Position numbers and translations under genes: made by a program
Part shown: positions 12,236-24,200 of the stretch, one piece after another
How the letters are laid out: every line of letters starts with the position of its first letter
Position numbering within the stretch: the stretch's first letter is position 1
Source: Clitopilus passeckerianus
Lineage: Eukaryota; Basidiomycota; Agaricomycetes; Agaricales; Entolomataceae
Assembly: GCA_944990035.1 (NCBI GenBank)
Contig: CALYLX010000128.1
Coordinates: forward strand, 124,001 to 188,000
Reading direction: 5' to 3'
DNA: 64,000 nt
The notes under the pieces: generated by a model
Told to the model about the DNA's origin: nothing
The model's input: the letters and a program-made list of their open reading frames with translations, nothing else
The model's database searches: none

Positions 12236-14971
12236 GGTTGTTTCTTAGCTACCCTGTCCGTGCCGGTATTCGGTCTTCCAGTGAAGGACCAAGTCCTAAA
12301 GGTTCGTAGGGCTGAGAGCGTTGTGCGTAGCTTTGCGCCGAGTGTGAAGACAAACAACTTCGACGCGTCCTGAAATTTCCTTTTTGAGACCCATCATCAG
12401 CGTGGCTTTCACGAGGCCGCCACACCAATAGACGCCAATTAAAAGGAGAAAAATAAGCCCTTATTGCTCAGAACAACGGGATATAATCCAGTATGATCTG
12501 AGCCAATTTTCTTTTTTTTTACGGAGCCTTGCGGAAATTGCTGCCAATGACGGGGCTCTGAACGTCAAGCCCCGGCCGCTTTTGCCGGCCAACTTATGAT
12601 CCCCCTCATTCAGGCATTGAGTAGGCAGTAATGCCACGGAGTGGGTGTGATTAGCTAGTCAGGAAGAAGAGAAAGTAGGATTATAGATGTCATCCGTAAC
12701 TTAGCTTCTGATGCGGAAGGTACAATTTAGTCCCACAATAATCAATCATGATCGTGTAAGGTATCCGTGCAGGTAGCTTGTCACCTCAGGCTGGCCGACG
12801 CATGAATCTGCAACAATGTGGCACAGACCTCGAGAGCCGGCCGCCGCTTCGGTGCTTTATCTGAGATGAAATCATAGGCAGACGCCATCGAAGAGGGCTA
12901 TAACGGACTGCTTATCCTGGTCTCCAACGACTTCAGGCCCAATATCGCGGCCCTATGGCATCCCAACGCCAAAAAGAGAGGCAAAATCGCACGGTGACAA
13001 AACAGCATTGCACATAACGGCCCGGAAAATCGATGCTTTATTCGTTCTATCAAGCGAACCCGGTCGCACTTGTATCTATAAAAAGCACAAGTGGATTGGA
13101 GAGAGGATCTTCAAATTCAGGTTCAAGCGGGGCCATACATCACTTTCTACGGGCCCAACCAAGTCGAAAGGCTAACGCACCTTAGATCTGTGACTTGTGA
13201 TTGCTGGAATGGTTAGGGCCATGCGATTGTCGCCAAGCTAATGCTGGCAAGCACTCAGTTTCAGATGACTGCACAACCTAATCTGTCAGGGTAGACGGCA
13301 GCGAGTCAGGCTATTGGCGGCTTTTCATCTTGAGACAATAATCGCCCCACAGCTATCCGCAGCAAAAGTGTTAACCGAAGGAATATTCAATCACTCCAGA
13401 AGCAGCATGTCGGCTGCTCGAGGAAAGAGTACGTAGTAATGAACGTCGCAGCCTCTCTACGTTGACTTCATACCCAAGGAGAAGCTCCAACAACGAAGAC
13501 GGCATGAACAGCCGAAATGCGGAAAACATGAACGATGTCATGTCTGCACTCGGTCCATGTCCAACCCAGGTCAAACGATCGTGTACACATAAGCTGAGAG
13601 GCAGGGAGATGCAACATGTCAAGAAGCCGTTGGAATCAAAACAAACTAAGGGTCCATGTTTGTATTAAATCGCAAGCACGAGTGGGCAGAATATTCGCGG
13701 AGTGAGATCTAGACACGACCACATGTTTTAGCTGTCAGTGGATTCGGAAGCAAGCCGACATTCAAACATTGCTTTATTTTCCCAGATTCAGCCCCTGGAG
13801 CCGGTTACCAGTTACAATATGAGTTACAGCAGCTAAGAAGCCATCGAGTCTCTGCACGTAGGCGTATGTTGGTACTCTTGTCGTGGTCGAAGTCTGGTTG
13901 AAGTTACATATGGCGAGCCATCGGAGTTTTAGCCCCATCATGTCTGATTGCCAGGGGCTGGAAATGCTAAACCGCTATTCTATCAGGATCTTTCCTCCGC
14001 AAGTACACGACCTTACCAAGTCCATTGCAAATAACAGCCACCAATATACTCTGGGACGCCACATCTCAGTATCAGTTCTTAAGAATAACCTAGATTATCA
14101 TGCAATAGAGCGGGTCTATAGTTCAAAAAACACCCCAGAAGTCATGACAGCAAGGTGCCCGTTGTGAGTATTTAGAGCCATTTTCACCTGTCCAGCCCGA
14201 TAAACAAGAGCCTGGGAACCAGCGTAGACCCTCGTAACTTCACCGTTTCCCGAAAATCCGCATACGGTACCATGACAAGCTATTCCGATCTAGGAGAATG
14301 TTAATCTTGTCCACTTAGGCGCATTCAATGCCCACTTTATGACGATTCGTGGCCGGCGTGCCTTCACCAATACGCTTTGACTCAGAATTCTTGTTGGCAA
14401 AGGAAGATCTATGTGCCCCTCGGAAACGACTGTAATCGGACTGGCCCCAGCTGCACCCTGAAAGATGCCCTATGACACGCCCCCACCCATTTCATCAAAA
14501 CTGAATTCTCACTTCTCATAAACGGTCGGATAATTGCTCACAGCCTGGCCTCGTGTAAAGAAATTGCACGAATAAACCCGCTTTTTTCGATCGTAGATTT
14601 CGAGACTGGGCACCACTTGTCCTCATTGTCCTACACCACCGATGAAGATATAAAGGTCGACGCAGTCCCAGTTCTAGGAACATCCACAAGACAGCCACAA
14701 CTACCATTCCTTCAAGCGTCTACAAGCGTCTACTGCTTCAAAGAACTCCATTCATCCCAATTGCAAAGAAGCCCTGCATGGATCTTCAAGGCGAATCGTT
14801 CCAGGCAATCTTGTTCCCTTCAGACGGTACTTTCCTGTTCCATTGTCTCCTTCCACTTCGCTGAGCAATTTCATACAGGACGTCCTCCGACCCTTGTGCA
14901 ACTGAGGACGAGGTATGTCAAGGAAGACAGGAAATGTCAGATCGTACTGATTTGAATTTGTGATTAGTCCA
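12236..14971. other. 2.7 kb without a supported gene
   Basis: The left end is the upstream region of the nucleoporin gene (transcribed leftward). The right end is the leader of the small gene at 14972. Between them I see only short frames without motifs. A 10-base unit (AAGCGTCTAC) is repeated twice in tandem near 14716-14735. Decayed mobile-element sequence is possible but nothing identifies it. Confidence 0.45.
14649..14655 (+). promoter_or_regulatory. Candidate TATA box for the small orphan gene
   Basis: TATAAAG lies about 320 bases before the ATG at 14972. If used, the leader would be about 290 bases long and may contain an unseen intron. This is a weak positional inference. Confidence 0.3.
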
Positions 14972-15458
14972 ATGGCATCCACCCACCACTCATCATATAC
15001 AACATCGCCTTCTCGAATGCCTCACCCCGAGATGTTTATGGATTACGTATGTTATGTCCTCAGACATGCCCCTGGCTGTCCAGGCTCACCCGTTTTATAG
15101 ATCGCTGAGGGCATGGGCTCCAGAGCGTGGAGATACCACGTCAGTCAACCTCCGAATATGCCGTATTCCTCGTCTGACCTTACTCTAGCTCGTTGAAGCC
15201 CTTGATGGGATGAATCGCAAGTTCGCCAACCCATATGTCATTTTCTATCCTACCGTCTCTCGCGACGGGATGCAATTCCCAGTCAACAAGGCTATCAAAG
15301 AGATTCAAGGCCACAACTTCCGGGAAGAGTTCGCGTGGCGCGGAAACATCGTCGTTACGAAGTACCGCGACAACCCGTTCTCGTCCATGATTGACGCATC
15401 AATGGCCGACTTTCCCATTCTCAAGAACTATCTTCTTACTCACGGAGCACCTTGTTAA
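14972..15458 (+). CDS. Small conserved-looking orphan protein (127 aa)
   Basis: Three exons, 14972-15046, 15101-15139 and 15189-15458, joined by two phase-0 introns with clean GT-AG ends, give 127 residues. There is no signal peptide or membrane segment. The N-terminal 25 residues are Ser/Thr/Pro-rich. The body contains FYPTVSRDGMQFPVN, then EEFAWRGNIVVTKY, and ends with a motif about MADFPILKNYLLTHG. I have the impression of similar short proteins of unknown function in multicopy families of agaricomycetes, but cannot name a domain. The gene converges on the MAPR gene, with 197 bases between the stops. The tidy splicing and phase agreement argue that it is real. No function is assigned. Confidence 0.7.
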
Positions 15459-15655
15459 GTATGGCGACACAACCCTGCCTCTAGACGCCCACCTCTATGA
15501 CGTACTCGTTCTCATTAAATATTGCCTGGGACTACTTACTTTATCTGGAATCAATTGCTTCACGGACTTCATTTACCACTTCAAAAGTTATTATACATGT
15601 AATTGATAATTTCCGTGATGACCCGGCTACCATAAATAATATGATCCAAAACGTC

Positions 15656-16753
15656 TTAAAGTTCGGTGTGATCCTTGTCAGGCTTTGCCTCTTTCTTCTG
15701 GGCCTCCTCTCGTGCGGCCTTAGCAGCAGCCTCCTTCTTAGGGTCGCAGTGCACAGGTATAGGGCTAGCAGGATCAATCGGTTTGTGGGATACTCTTCCA
15801 ATTTTGTTATAAGTTTTGTGATTTGCATAAAACCCTTTCCAGTGATTCAAGCTCTAGAAGGAAGGTTAACAGCAACGATGGAGCAAGTATCCGGTATATT
15901 ACCCTTAATTCACTTTCGCTCATTCCGCGGGTATCGTGTGTACGGTGCTGCTTAAAGCAACCTGTTCCGAAGGCACGCGCTGCATCCACACCGGCTCTGG
16001 AATTCCATGAGTACGAAGTTTGTAGGAGAGGTTCGGTTTTTCTCACAGGATAGCGTAAGACCCCCCAGGCTTGTAAGCATTACCTTCACTGACATCGTAT
16101 ACGTCCCCATCAATCTACCGTGTTGATCAGCTTTCATAGGCATACTCACGGATACCAGGCCAAATACCGCAAGATAGATTGGTTTGCCGGGAACAGAACC
16201 GTCAAATTCAGACAGGTGACGCTCGGAGAACAAGCGCTGGTTCGGTTTCTAAGTGAAAGGAGAAGTAAATGGTCAATTAACAGCACCTGCAACCAAACAA
16301 TAGCACGCACTGGCATATACGTCTTGAGTTGAGTCCATTTGCTTTCATATTCCCAAGTGTAACTCCCAGTGATAAACTTTCCTGCCAGTGCCAAGAAGAT
16401 AATGCTATAGATGATGAATTTCAATAGGCCAAACACGCCGACTTCGGTTTGGCCGGTTGGATCACGTTCTGGAGGCCCAACCTTCTCGCCCCGAGCAATC
16501 TTCGCTTCACGTTCCTTCTGCCTTTCCACCCATTCGTTATGGAGCCTCTCTTGTTCTTCTCGATGCCGTTTGTAGCTATTCCAGAGTTAGAACACAACTT
16601 TGGACTGCCAATGAGACACTGTCAGACCCACACCAGGAACGGTTTATTGGCAGATTTCTCGGTGGCAGGGTCCAGGCGCGTTGAGGTACTTGCAGGCTTT
16701 AGTTCTGGTCCTTTCGCAGGAGCAGAGTCTTTCACTTCAGAAATGCGTGCCAT
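15656..16753 (-). CDS. Membrane-anchored cytochrome b5-like heme/steroid-binding (MAPR) protein
   Basis: Six exons: 16753-16632, 16575-16311, 16248-16168, 16114-16047, 15996-15903 and 15853-15656, summing to 276 codons (275 aa). A charged N-terminus with a predicted helix (RHREEQERLHNEW) is followed by one hydrophobic segment (LLKFIIYSIIFLALAGKF). A Cyt-b5/MAPR domain comes next: YLAIDGDVYDVSEGNAYKPG, then AGVDAARAFGTGCF, as in Dap1, PGRMC1 and neudesin proteins. In that family the Tyr residues around VYDV and the GGSY loop bind heme. The C-terminal tail is Lys/Glu/Ala-rich and ends in HTEL, resembling an ER-retrieval tetrapeptide. Likely role: heme-dependent partner of ER sterol or P450 enzymes (family knowledge). 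The placement of the intron after YLA restores the canonical motif and supports the model. Confidence 0.85.
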
Positions 16754-19124
16754 ATCTTGAGAGAACTCTGGGTCTTGCAGTTCCAAACTTGACTCCAAGA
16801 ATTCGTGGGATTACTCCTCATCGCTCGCTGTGTTAGGTTGAAGGACGTGCCTGCTCACGTGACCAGATATTGCCGGAAAAGGCAAGTTTATTGTTGTGCC
16901 ATCCAGTTCGACTCTGAGCCTCAAGCTGATGTTCTCCGAGATTTTTGCGACACCGAGCGTCCTGCTTGAGTATACTGTCGGCCGATCTTACTCGAGACTT
17001 ATCTGGGACCTTTGGACGACAGTCAGACCCTTTTTCTGACGTGGCTATTTTTTGATTCACCTCGAGTTAACCTTCATAATTTCCAAAGTTGGCAGCACGT
17101 ACGAGGTAACAATGATTTACCTTTCCTCACAGCATGGGAAGCCAATCTGACCAGCGTCTGCTACCTTGTGCTATCATATCTCAGATCTCATGTCCGAGGC
17201 ATTCTTGGGTCTGAGTCGATGAAAATTGTGCTTCCCGTCTCCTTGAATGTGGGTCACCTCCACTCATTACCTTGGTACTACCGGCCGAGGTTAGTTGGTT
17301 AATGTCTACCGGCGGCCCAACCCTGATACAACACATGCAGCGGGTGACTACGCCCGAGTTCCGGGATTAAGAACTTGACATTCGTTCGAGATTTGCAATG
17401 GCATGCTAAGGATTAATACGCCACTCATGCACAAAGTATAGATCCTCGCTCCTCCGACACGGAGCCGCCTTGCCTTTCGCAGCCTTCGAGGGCGTCTAGG
17501 AATGTAGGGGCACTTTGATGCTGCCTACGGGAGCGCAGTCCTGACAATGCAGACTCAAATGCTTCCGCCTGCAGCCGTGTCCCCATCACCGCTGGTCGGT
17601 GCCCGCTTTCGACTTTGAAAGGCAACCGCCAAAGATCATCGATACATCATTCTCTCACAAAGTAATCTACAGTTCTCGGTCCACAAAAAACCACAAGATG
17701 GTACGAGCTCGTTTCCCTCGACGAACGGCCTAGGTTATTCCAGGCGCTCCTCGGAAATCATATCTCCTCCGAAGCGTCGTGCCCAGGTGAATCGGTGCAC
17801 GACGTTCCATACATTCCTCCACGCCATTCAAACTCACTCACACGGAATCAATTCTGACAAGCCGCAGGCTGTCAACTAAAACCCAACGTACCGCCGGCTC
17901 CGCCTGGACACGGAGAAAAGAAGGGAGTAAATGAAACGCGTTATCAACGTTGCCTGTCATGAAGGAACTGATCTCTGGAATGGATCCTTGAGAAATCAAG
18001 GTTCAGCAGGGTGAAGCCTGAAATGAACGGCCGCCGCGACCCATGGCTCTTGCATTTGAACTGCTTCTTGATCAATCACATTGGCAGCCAACACGCATGA
18101 TGAGACACATTTCGCGGACAAGCGGACTGGCCCCGAGTCGATTGAAAACATGGGAGTTCGAAGCCATAGAAAGGGAACAATGCAGGTGGTCGGGCCCCAG
18201 AGGAAGTTTAGTTTACGACATTGATGTTTCTACATAGCCCATTGTACTCCAACGGCGGATATAACTCACACCAGTGCATACAATCTAGAAAGATAATCAG
18301 AACCAACCCTCATCGTGTGTGATCTTCCACGATTGCAGAGCAAGCACAATGGTATTAAATCTGGTCTTGACGTTGATCGCCGTCAACCACCAGAGCCTCC
18401 TGATAAAGATCTCATCTCACTCCACACACGCAGTAAAATGCCTTGGGCCACATAGTTCATATGATATCGGTAAAGTAAGTACAGGTGCGTGGTAGTGTAT
18501 GCTAATAGATATATTGGAACATGTATCTCTTGAGAGTATGAGGATCAATATTATTATGGATGGGGAGGGGCTCAAGACGATGGCCCACCACACACCGGCC
18601 TCGAGTGTACAGTATTAAGCTAGAATATTACAAGGTACTTTCCCGGTTTTGCGTGAGGAAGTGGGAGACGAGAAAGAAGAGTGAAAAGTGCGGTAGACTC
18701 CAACGTATGGGGTAGACGTAGTGATATAAGATTAAAATGCAAGAATGGATGAAGGGGGATGAAAAGGGAGGTCGTGTACTAAGACATGATTAGGATGAGA
18801 AGGATAAGGAAGAGGGCCCCCTGGGGCGGATGTGAAGAATTCAACTGATAAACGAAAAAAAAATTGCAACGAAAATGTTGATGAAGGCAGAATTGAAAGC
18901 AAAGTTGACCAGTGCGTGAAGAAAAAATGAACGTCTCATGAGAACCATATGCATAGAGGAGATGATGATGATGAACGAGGCCAGAGTGCATGTCAAGAAT
19001 GAGAAAAAAATGATATCAAACAGCTTGCGGGGATATCATAACCAATGCGTGCGAGGTCGTAACAAGTCCAGGCAACTATGCAAGAAACAGTCAAGAGAAA
19101 GGCGAGTCAAGGGGAGCTAAGGTT
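16754..19124. other. 2.4 kb between MAPR and RGS genes, no gene seen
   Basis: Short frames only. The left end is the promoter side of the MAPR gene. The right end, from about 18.6 kb, lies downstream of the RGS stop and is probably its 3' UTR. A short GAT/ATG-repeat patch lies near 18957-18972. No RNA gene could be supported. Confidence 0.5.
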
Positions 19125-21252
19125 CTATGGAGAACCTGGTGCTGAGCCGCCTTGCCGTGAGTCGCCGTTCTCGCGGGATTCTCGTTCTGAGGCCTGCTGT
19201 GAGACGGTGACATAGGCGCCACCGACCTCCTCAGTAAGACCCGGAGGAGCAGCGGGGTAGCTGTCCTTCGAAGGTGGTTCGAAGTCTTCATCCCAGTTGC
19301 GCATGGCCAAGAACTTCGGTGTCTTGATGAACTGTAGCAGAACGTTAAACAGGTTTCAAGATCGAGGTAAGAGAAATAAATACCTTGGGCACTGAATCGG
19401 TGGCCATCAGTCGGAAGACATGCGTCTGAATGCGCTCATACAAGCCAATCATCTTTTGAAGCTGAGTAGCGGTGAAAGTAGCCGCATGCTCGGGCTCTAT
19501 GCGGCCTTGGAAAGCCTTGCCAGTAGCCTGGAGGACAATCTCCTCAAGGTACTTGGTCAACTCGTTCCTCAACCCGTGGTCGATGTTCAACTCGCACTGA
19601 CTGGCAGGAGCGAGATACTTGTTGTGAATGGCGAAGGCGGTGTTGATGAGCGCTTCATGGTGCTGCTCCATAGCTTGATGGCCAGGAGTATTCCTGATAG
19701 CGGGGCGGTGTGATCCAGAGGCGGCACTCGAAGTAGTGACGAACCTCCGCTTGAAGTCCTGAACGTCGAGCCAGAACGACAAGTTCTCCTCGCAAAAGTT
19801 GCCGCGAAGGAATTCGCGGAAGAGCGACCGCAGTGATGGGTCCTCGAGAATATACTTGAGCCGATCGGTGTTGCTTTCCTTCACCTTCCTCTCGTGTGCT
19901 TCGTATGCAGTGTTCATCTTGTCGATCATGGAGATCCTACGGTGGATCTTTGCGCCGCCTTCTGGTACCTTCTTGTCATCAACTGTGATATCATCCATGG
20001 ATGAACGCTCGGTCAAATTGGTGCTCGATGCGTTGGGCGAGTCCATATGGAGTCCGAATGGACGGTTCTCCCAGTGGACGAGGCGACGGCCTTCCTCAGT
20101 GATCTTGTAGATGGCCTTGGCGGTGCAGCGGAATTCGCCTTGTTGCTGTAGGGTCTAGCATCAGAAAGTGTTTGAATTTGGATGGAGTGAAGAACATACG
20201 CTAACAACGGAGCTGCCGCCTGGTGCTGATCCACGTACAGTGAAGATGATGGCTGAATCGTTGTTCTTGCGCTTGTCATGTACGAGCGAAATGAGACCGA
20301 AGCGAACGAACTGCGCAGCCATTTCTGCAGCTTCTTCTCGCCCGACAACTGAAGTGAAGTCGCATAGCCACTCAAGAGTAGTCACTGCAGCAAAGCAATG
20401 CTTGTGCGAGACCTGTCCTTTCGTCGACTGACGCTCCGTCACTTCCATCAATGGCACTCCTCTCGACCGCTCACTGTACTTCTGGAAGACGTCCAGATTC
20501 GGGTTCACCATTGGGTAGTTCGGAACCTTGCCAGCAAAGCGTCGGAACAGGGTAGTGATAACGGACTGGGAGACGATGATCTCGTCGTCGATGCTTCTTC
20601 GTTCGAGGTGGAGAAGCTTTATGCATATTGGTTGTGTCGAGAAGACGGGCTGGAGCCTATCTGCCATCATGCCGTTCTTCGAGATGAAGCGCTCGAGGAC
20701 GTGGAGACCCTTCGGAGTTAGAACATACACCGCACGATCCTTGAAGAGGTTCGATGACGGGTCGGTAGCGTTCTCGATTAACCGTGCGTCCATGAAATGT
20801 TGGCACATGGACTTGGCCATCTCGCGGGTCATGGAAAAAGTCGTCGTTGTCGTGGTGGTTACCACTCGACTGGTATCCCTGGGGTCGGGTCCTCGATTCG
20901 ACTGGGAGAATTTGAGTTGGGCAAGATTTGCTGCTGCCTCATCACTGGAAAGAGGAAATGAGGATTGTTGTGGTTGGGTAGAAAGAATCGACGCACGTTG
21001 TAAAAGAATTAGGAAATGTTCGGAAAAATTGTTTATGTGGTCCAAGGTCGAGAGAAACTATTAGTGTAGCAAATAGGTCAAGGGTGTCCTAGAGATTCAA
21101 TGTAAGCTGAGACTGCGCAAAATATGGCAGGGCGAACAGCGAACCTTCAGATATGGCCTGCCTCGTTTTGTGGTTTTCATCATATGGGACGATGTGTTTG
21201 GGTCCTGCGGTGGGGCAGGCCCTTGGGACTGAGCCTGTTGGGTGTTTGACAT
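19125..21252 (-). CDS. RGS protein of the Sst2/FlbA/Thn1 type (DEP + RGS domains)
   Basis: GTPase-activating regulator of heterotrimeric G-protein alpha subunits. In mushrooms this family controls hyphal growth and mating signalling (Thn1 in Schizophyllum, FlbA in Aspergillus). Five exons, 21252-21145, 21088-20997, 20944-20200, 20154-19384 and 19331-19125, total 641 codons (640 aa). The N-terminal part holds two DEP regions: LKFSQSNRGPDP with SMTREMAKSMCQHFMDARL, then TLEWLCDFTSVVGREEAAE. The RGS box begins near residue 404 (LRSLFREFLRGNFCEENLSF) and runs to about residue 550. The tail is Ser/Glu/Gly-rich. The start at 21252 opens a short Gln/Pro-rich segment before the first DEP. Exon phases all agree. 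The long upstream gap probably contains its promoter. Confidence 0.92.
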
Positions 21253-24200
21253 CGCTATGGACGACGAAGAGGGTCACAAAGACGATGGCGGGAGGAGGGA
21301 AGGAGACGAGGGACAGAGGAAGGGGAGGCGAGTGGAGGCGAGAAGAAGGCAGTCTTGAGAATATAGTCGGCTGTCGGTTGCCAATCACGACCTTTCCCAC
21401 AAGGGTAAATCCGCCTCATGTGTCCCCCTGTTTGGCCCTGACTGCACAACGCCCACTTGTTTTTTATTTTTCGACTGGGGTTTCATTGGTAAAATCTGGT
21501 CCGACATTTGACATTGTTCCCGACCCTCACCTCCGTATGTTTTGCGAGGTTTTCCTTCCAAGTCTTATGTTTTTCTCTGCGAAACCTGGCTCTGGTTGGC
21601 TATAATCCGCCATCACTGCAATCCAGGGTCGCACCTTTTTGGGCTGACGTGCTACCCAATATGCCCTTTCCATATTTCAAACTCGTGTTCGGGCTCGCTC
21701 CATGGGTCTCAAAGAGCTTGCCCTGCCAGTTCATAGCTTTGTACTGCCAAATTTCTCGTTCTTCCGGCTGTCCTTTCGCTTAAACGGTTCGGATAACATC
21801 TTATCCACCCCCAGCCACAGCTCCCAAACCTTTCATGTGACGAGTATTACTCACAACGCCTTTGATGTCAACTAAATGGACTATAGTTTTGATGCGCTTG
21901 ATCCAATCCAGTCTTTCGTACCTTGCAGATGTGGACACAGGTTGCATCGGTCGATCGCTCCACCTTATTCCCCTTCTTAACAGCCATCCGAAATGATTGC
22001 TGCGTTTGTCTGCTCCGACGCAGTCCTCTAGCGCTACCGTAGGGCTGGAGATATCTCTGCAGGCGTTCCTCAAGAAGTTCCACAATGTATGGTCAACTTC
22101 GTTGTCGTTCACCTGCACTAGAAGTCCATGGGTATAGTCCGCATTGCCAGGTACCGGACTAAAAATCTGTGTTCTGGTGGACTGCATTGTTCAGTCAGCA
22201 GGGTCAAGAAGCCGGTACCATCCGTGTCCTGATGTCTCAATCTCGAGATATGTCCCCAAGATTCTTGCATTCATTTCCAGCAATCCACAATCGTAGCCGT
22301 GATTTTAATACACCCTTCTGCGGCGGATGAATACCGTGTTACGCTAGAACGCCCATACAAATAGGTCGCCGTGAATACGTGTTTCCTGACTATTCCTAAG
22401 TCGCCGGTCAGTCAATCGGTGCAAGCTAGACCGAAGTGGGAAGGATCCTGGATGGGTAACGAGAGCTTGATTGACATCATGGCCCCGTCCAGCGTCTAGC
22501 TCTCAGGCTCACATAAACAGGTCCACAGGTACCTGCGCTGGAGAAGATTCGTCCACAGTACCTTCAAAGGCCTAGATACCATAGGTTCAAATGTATTGGT
22601 TTCTTTCTCTACAAAAGAAGTGCGTCCACTCGCATCATTTCATTTTTACTGGGCGACACATGACTGTGAAGATCTGCCGTTTCCTCTGTCCTCGGTCTCG
22701 TGTCCGGCGGCCACATCCGATTTCTGTCAAAGCAACGAGTGTAAGGCAATAATCTCGACCGAGCATGAAGGCCGCTCTGTGACGGACGACGGATCCATCA
22801 CCGAGTATTCGCCTGATTAACCTTGGGAACCCTTCGTTATCTTGAGTCAACCTCGTCGTCATACTTCCCGAAAAGTAACCAATCGAAATAGTAAATCTCC
22901 CATGCTCAAATTCTCCCGCTAGTCTCCAATTGACTCCCACTATTTCCACTAGATTTCGGCCCAGAGTCCGAGCAATGCAAAATTCCTCCGACACGGATCA
23001 CCTACGTACGCAGGAGATTGCGCACTACATACATTACCTTGGGGTTGGGTCCTCATGCACAAACACCTGCGAGCAATATAATTTCTTGAGAAACCACACT
23101 CAGGTTGATCATAAATGACTCGAAGAGAATGATAGGTCTGCGCATGTCCATCAATCAGAATCTAACCGGGGAAAGGAACCTTGACAATATCAATGGGGAG
23201 AGGTATTCGTTGTCGACACTGCATGGTCAATCACCTGCAGGTGCCTTCTCAAGGTCGCCAATCGTCAGGTTGTGTTCATCTACACACGTACCTGCATTAT
23301 TGCAGCCGCGATTGTTGAGATCCTTCGCCGACATCGCCTGGATGTTCATTCTGACTATCTTTTCCCCCCTCGTGTATATCCATCACTAAAATCCAGCCTT
23401 CAGGCCAGGGAGACAATTCATTCTGGAGAAACGTTTCTTGCCATGTTTTTTTGTACTGTATCCTTTCCATTCTCTGGGCACGTTGGAGGTGACCTCGCAG
23501 CAAGGTGCAAGGACTCCAAACCACACCAGCCCTGAAGGCCCTCGTCTCGCTTAATTCGTCGAAGAAAAATTTCCCTTTTACGCCCCCTGATTGGCAGCGT
23601 GGGGCATCCGAGGCAACTGCATTTCTTTCCGTAAAATCCGATTCATGACACCTATCTAATCGAGGAACAATGGAGTGGTCTGAGAGTCTCTTTTCTGTCG
23701 CGATTGTAGGCGCCCCGGATCATCTCAATCCATCGAACAATGCTCAACCTATGCCTACCCTGACCGTGAACCAACCCGAGTTCATTTCCAGTTCATTTGC
23801 GTCCAACCTGGACTCTGGGCTGATAATTTACTTGCATCTTGACAATCTAGGCGGCTTCCTGATAAACGTGCTCAGCTCACGGTCAGAGGGCATAAATAGA
23901 TTATCAGATACACTTGTGCCTCCCTGCAATCTCCTGGAATATCTCGGTGGCATTTCTTGGTTTCCAAGCCTCAGCCAATTTTTCACCAGCCTGGATTATT
24001 TAAGTGCCAAGCGAACGGGCGTCGGTCCGAACTTTTTGAGTCTGGTGTGCCTTTTCCCGTGTTGCAAAAAAGGGCGGATCAATGATGCAGCCGAGCACCC
24101 CCACTGATCGTATTCGTTTCACCGGCCGGCCCATTCTGCGACACCGAGTTGTCGGAAAGTGCGCTGCACGACGCAACCGCATTGGCCGGGTGGCTCTACC

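Noticed and set aside
17281..17330. Short resemblance to a 5S rRNA 3' segment (CCGGCCGAGGTTAGTTGGTT)
   Set aside because: Similarity covers only about 20 bases. The conserved 5' half and the rest of the internal promoter are absent.
23670..24107. Plus-strand open frame of 145 codons in the large gap
   Set aside because: Begins with a plausible ATG but has no motif, no splice partner and no promoter-like context. Not enough to call a gene.
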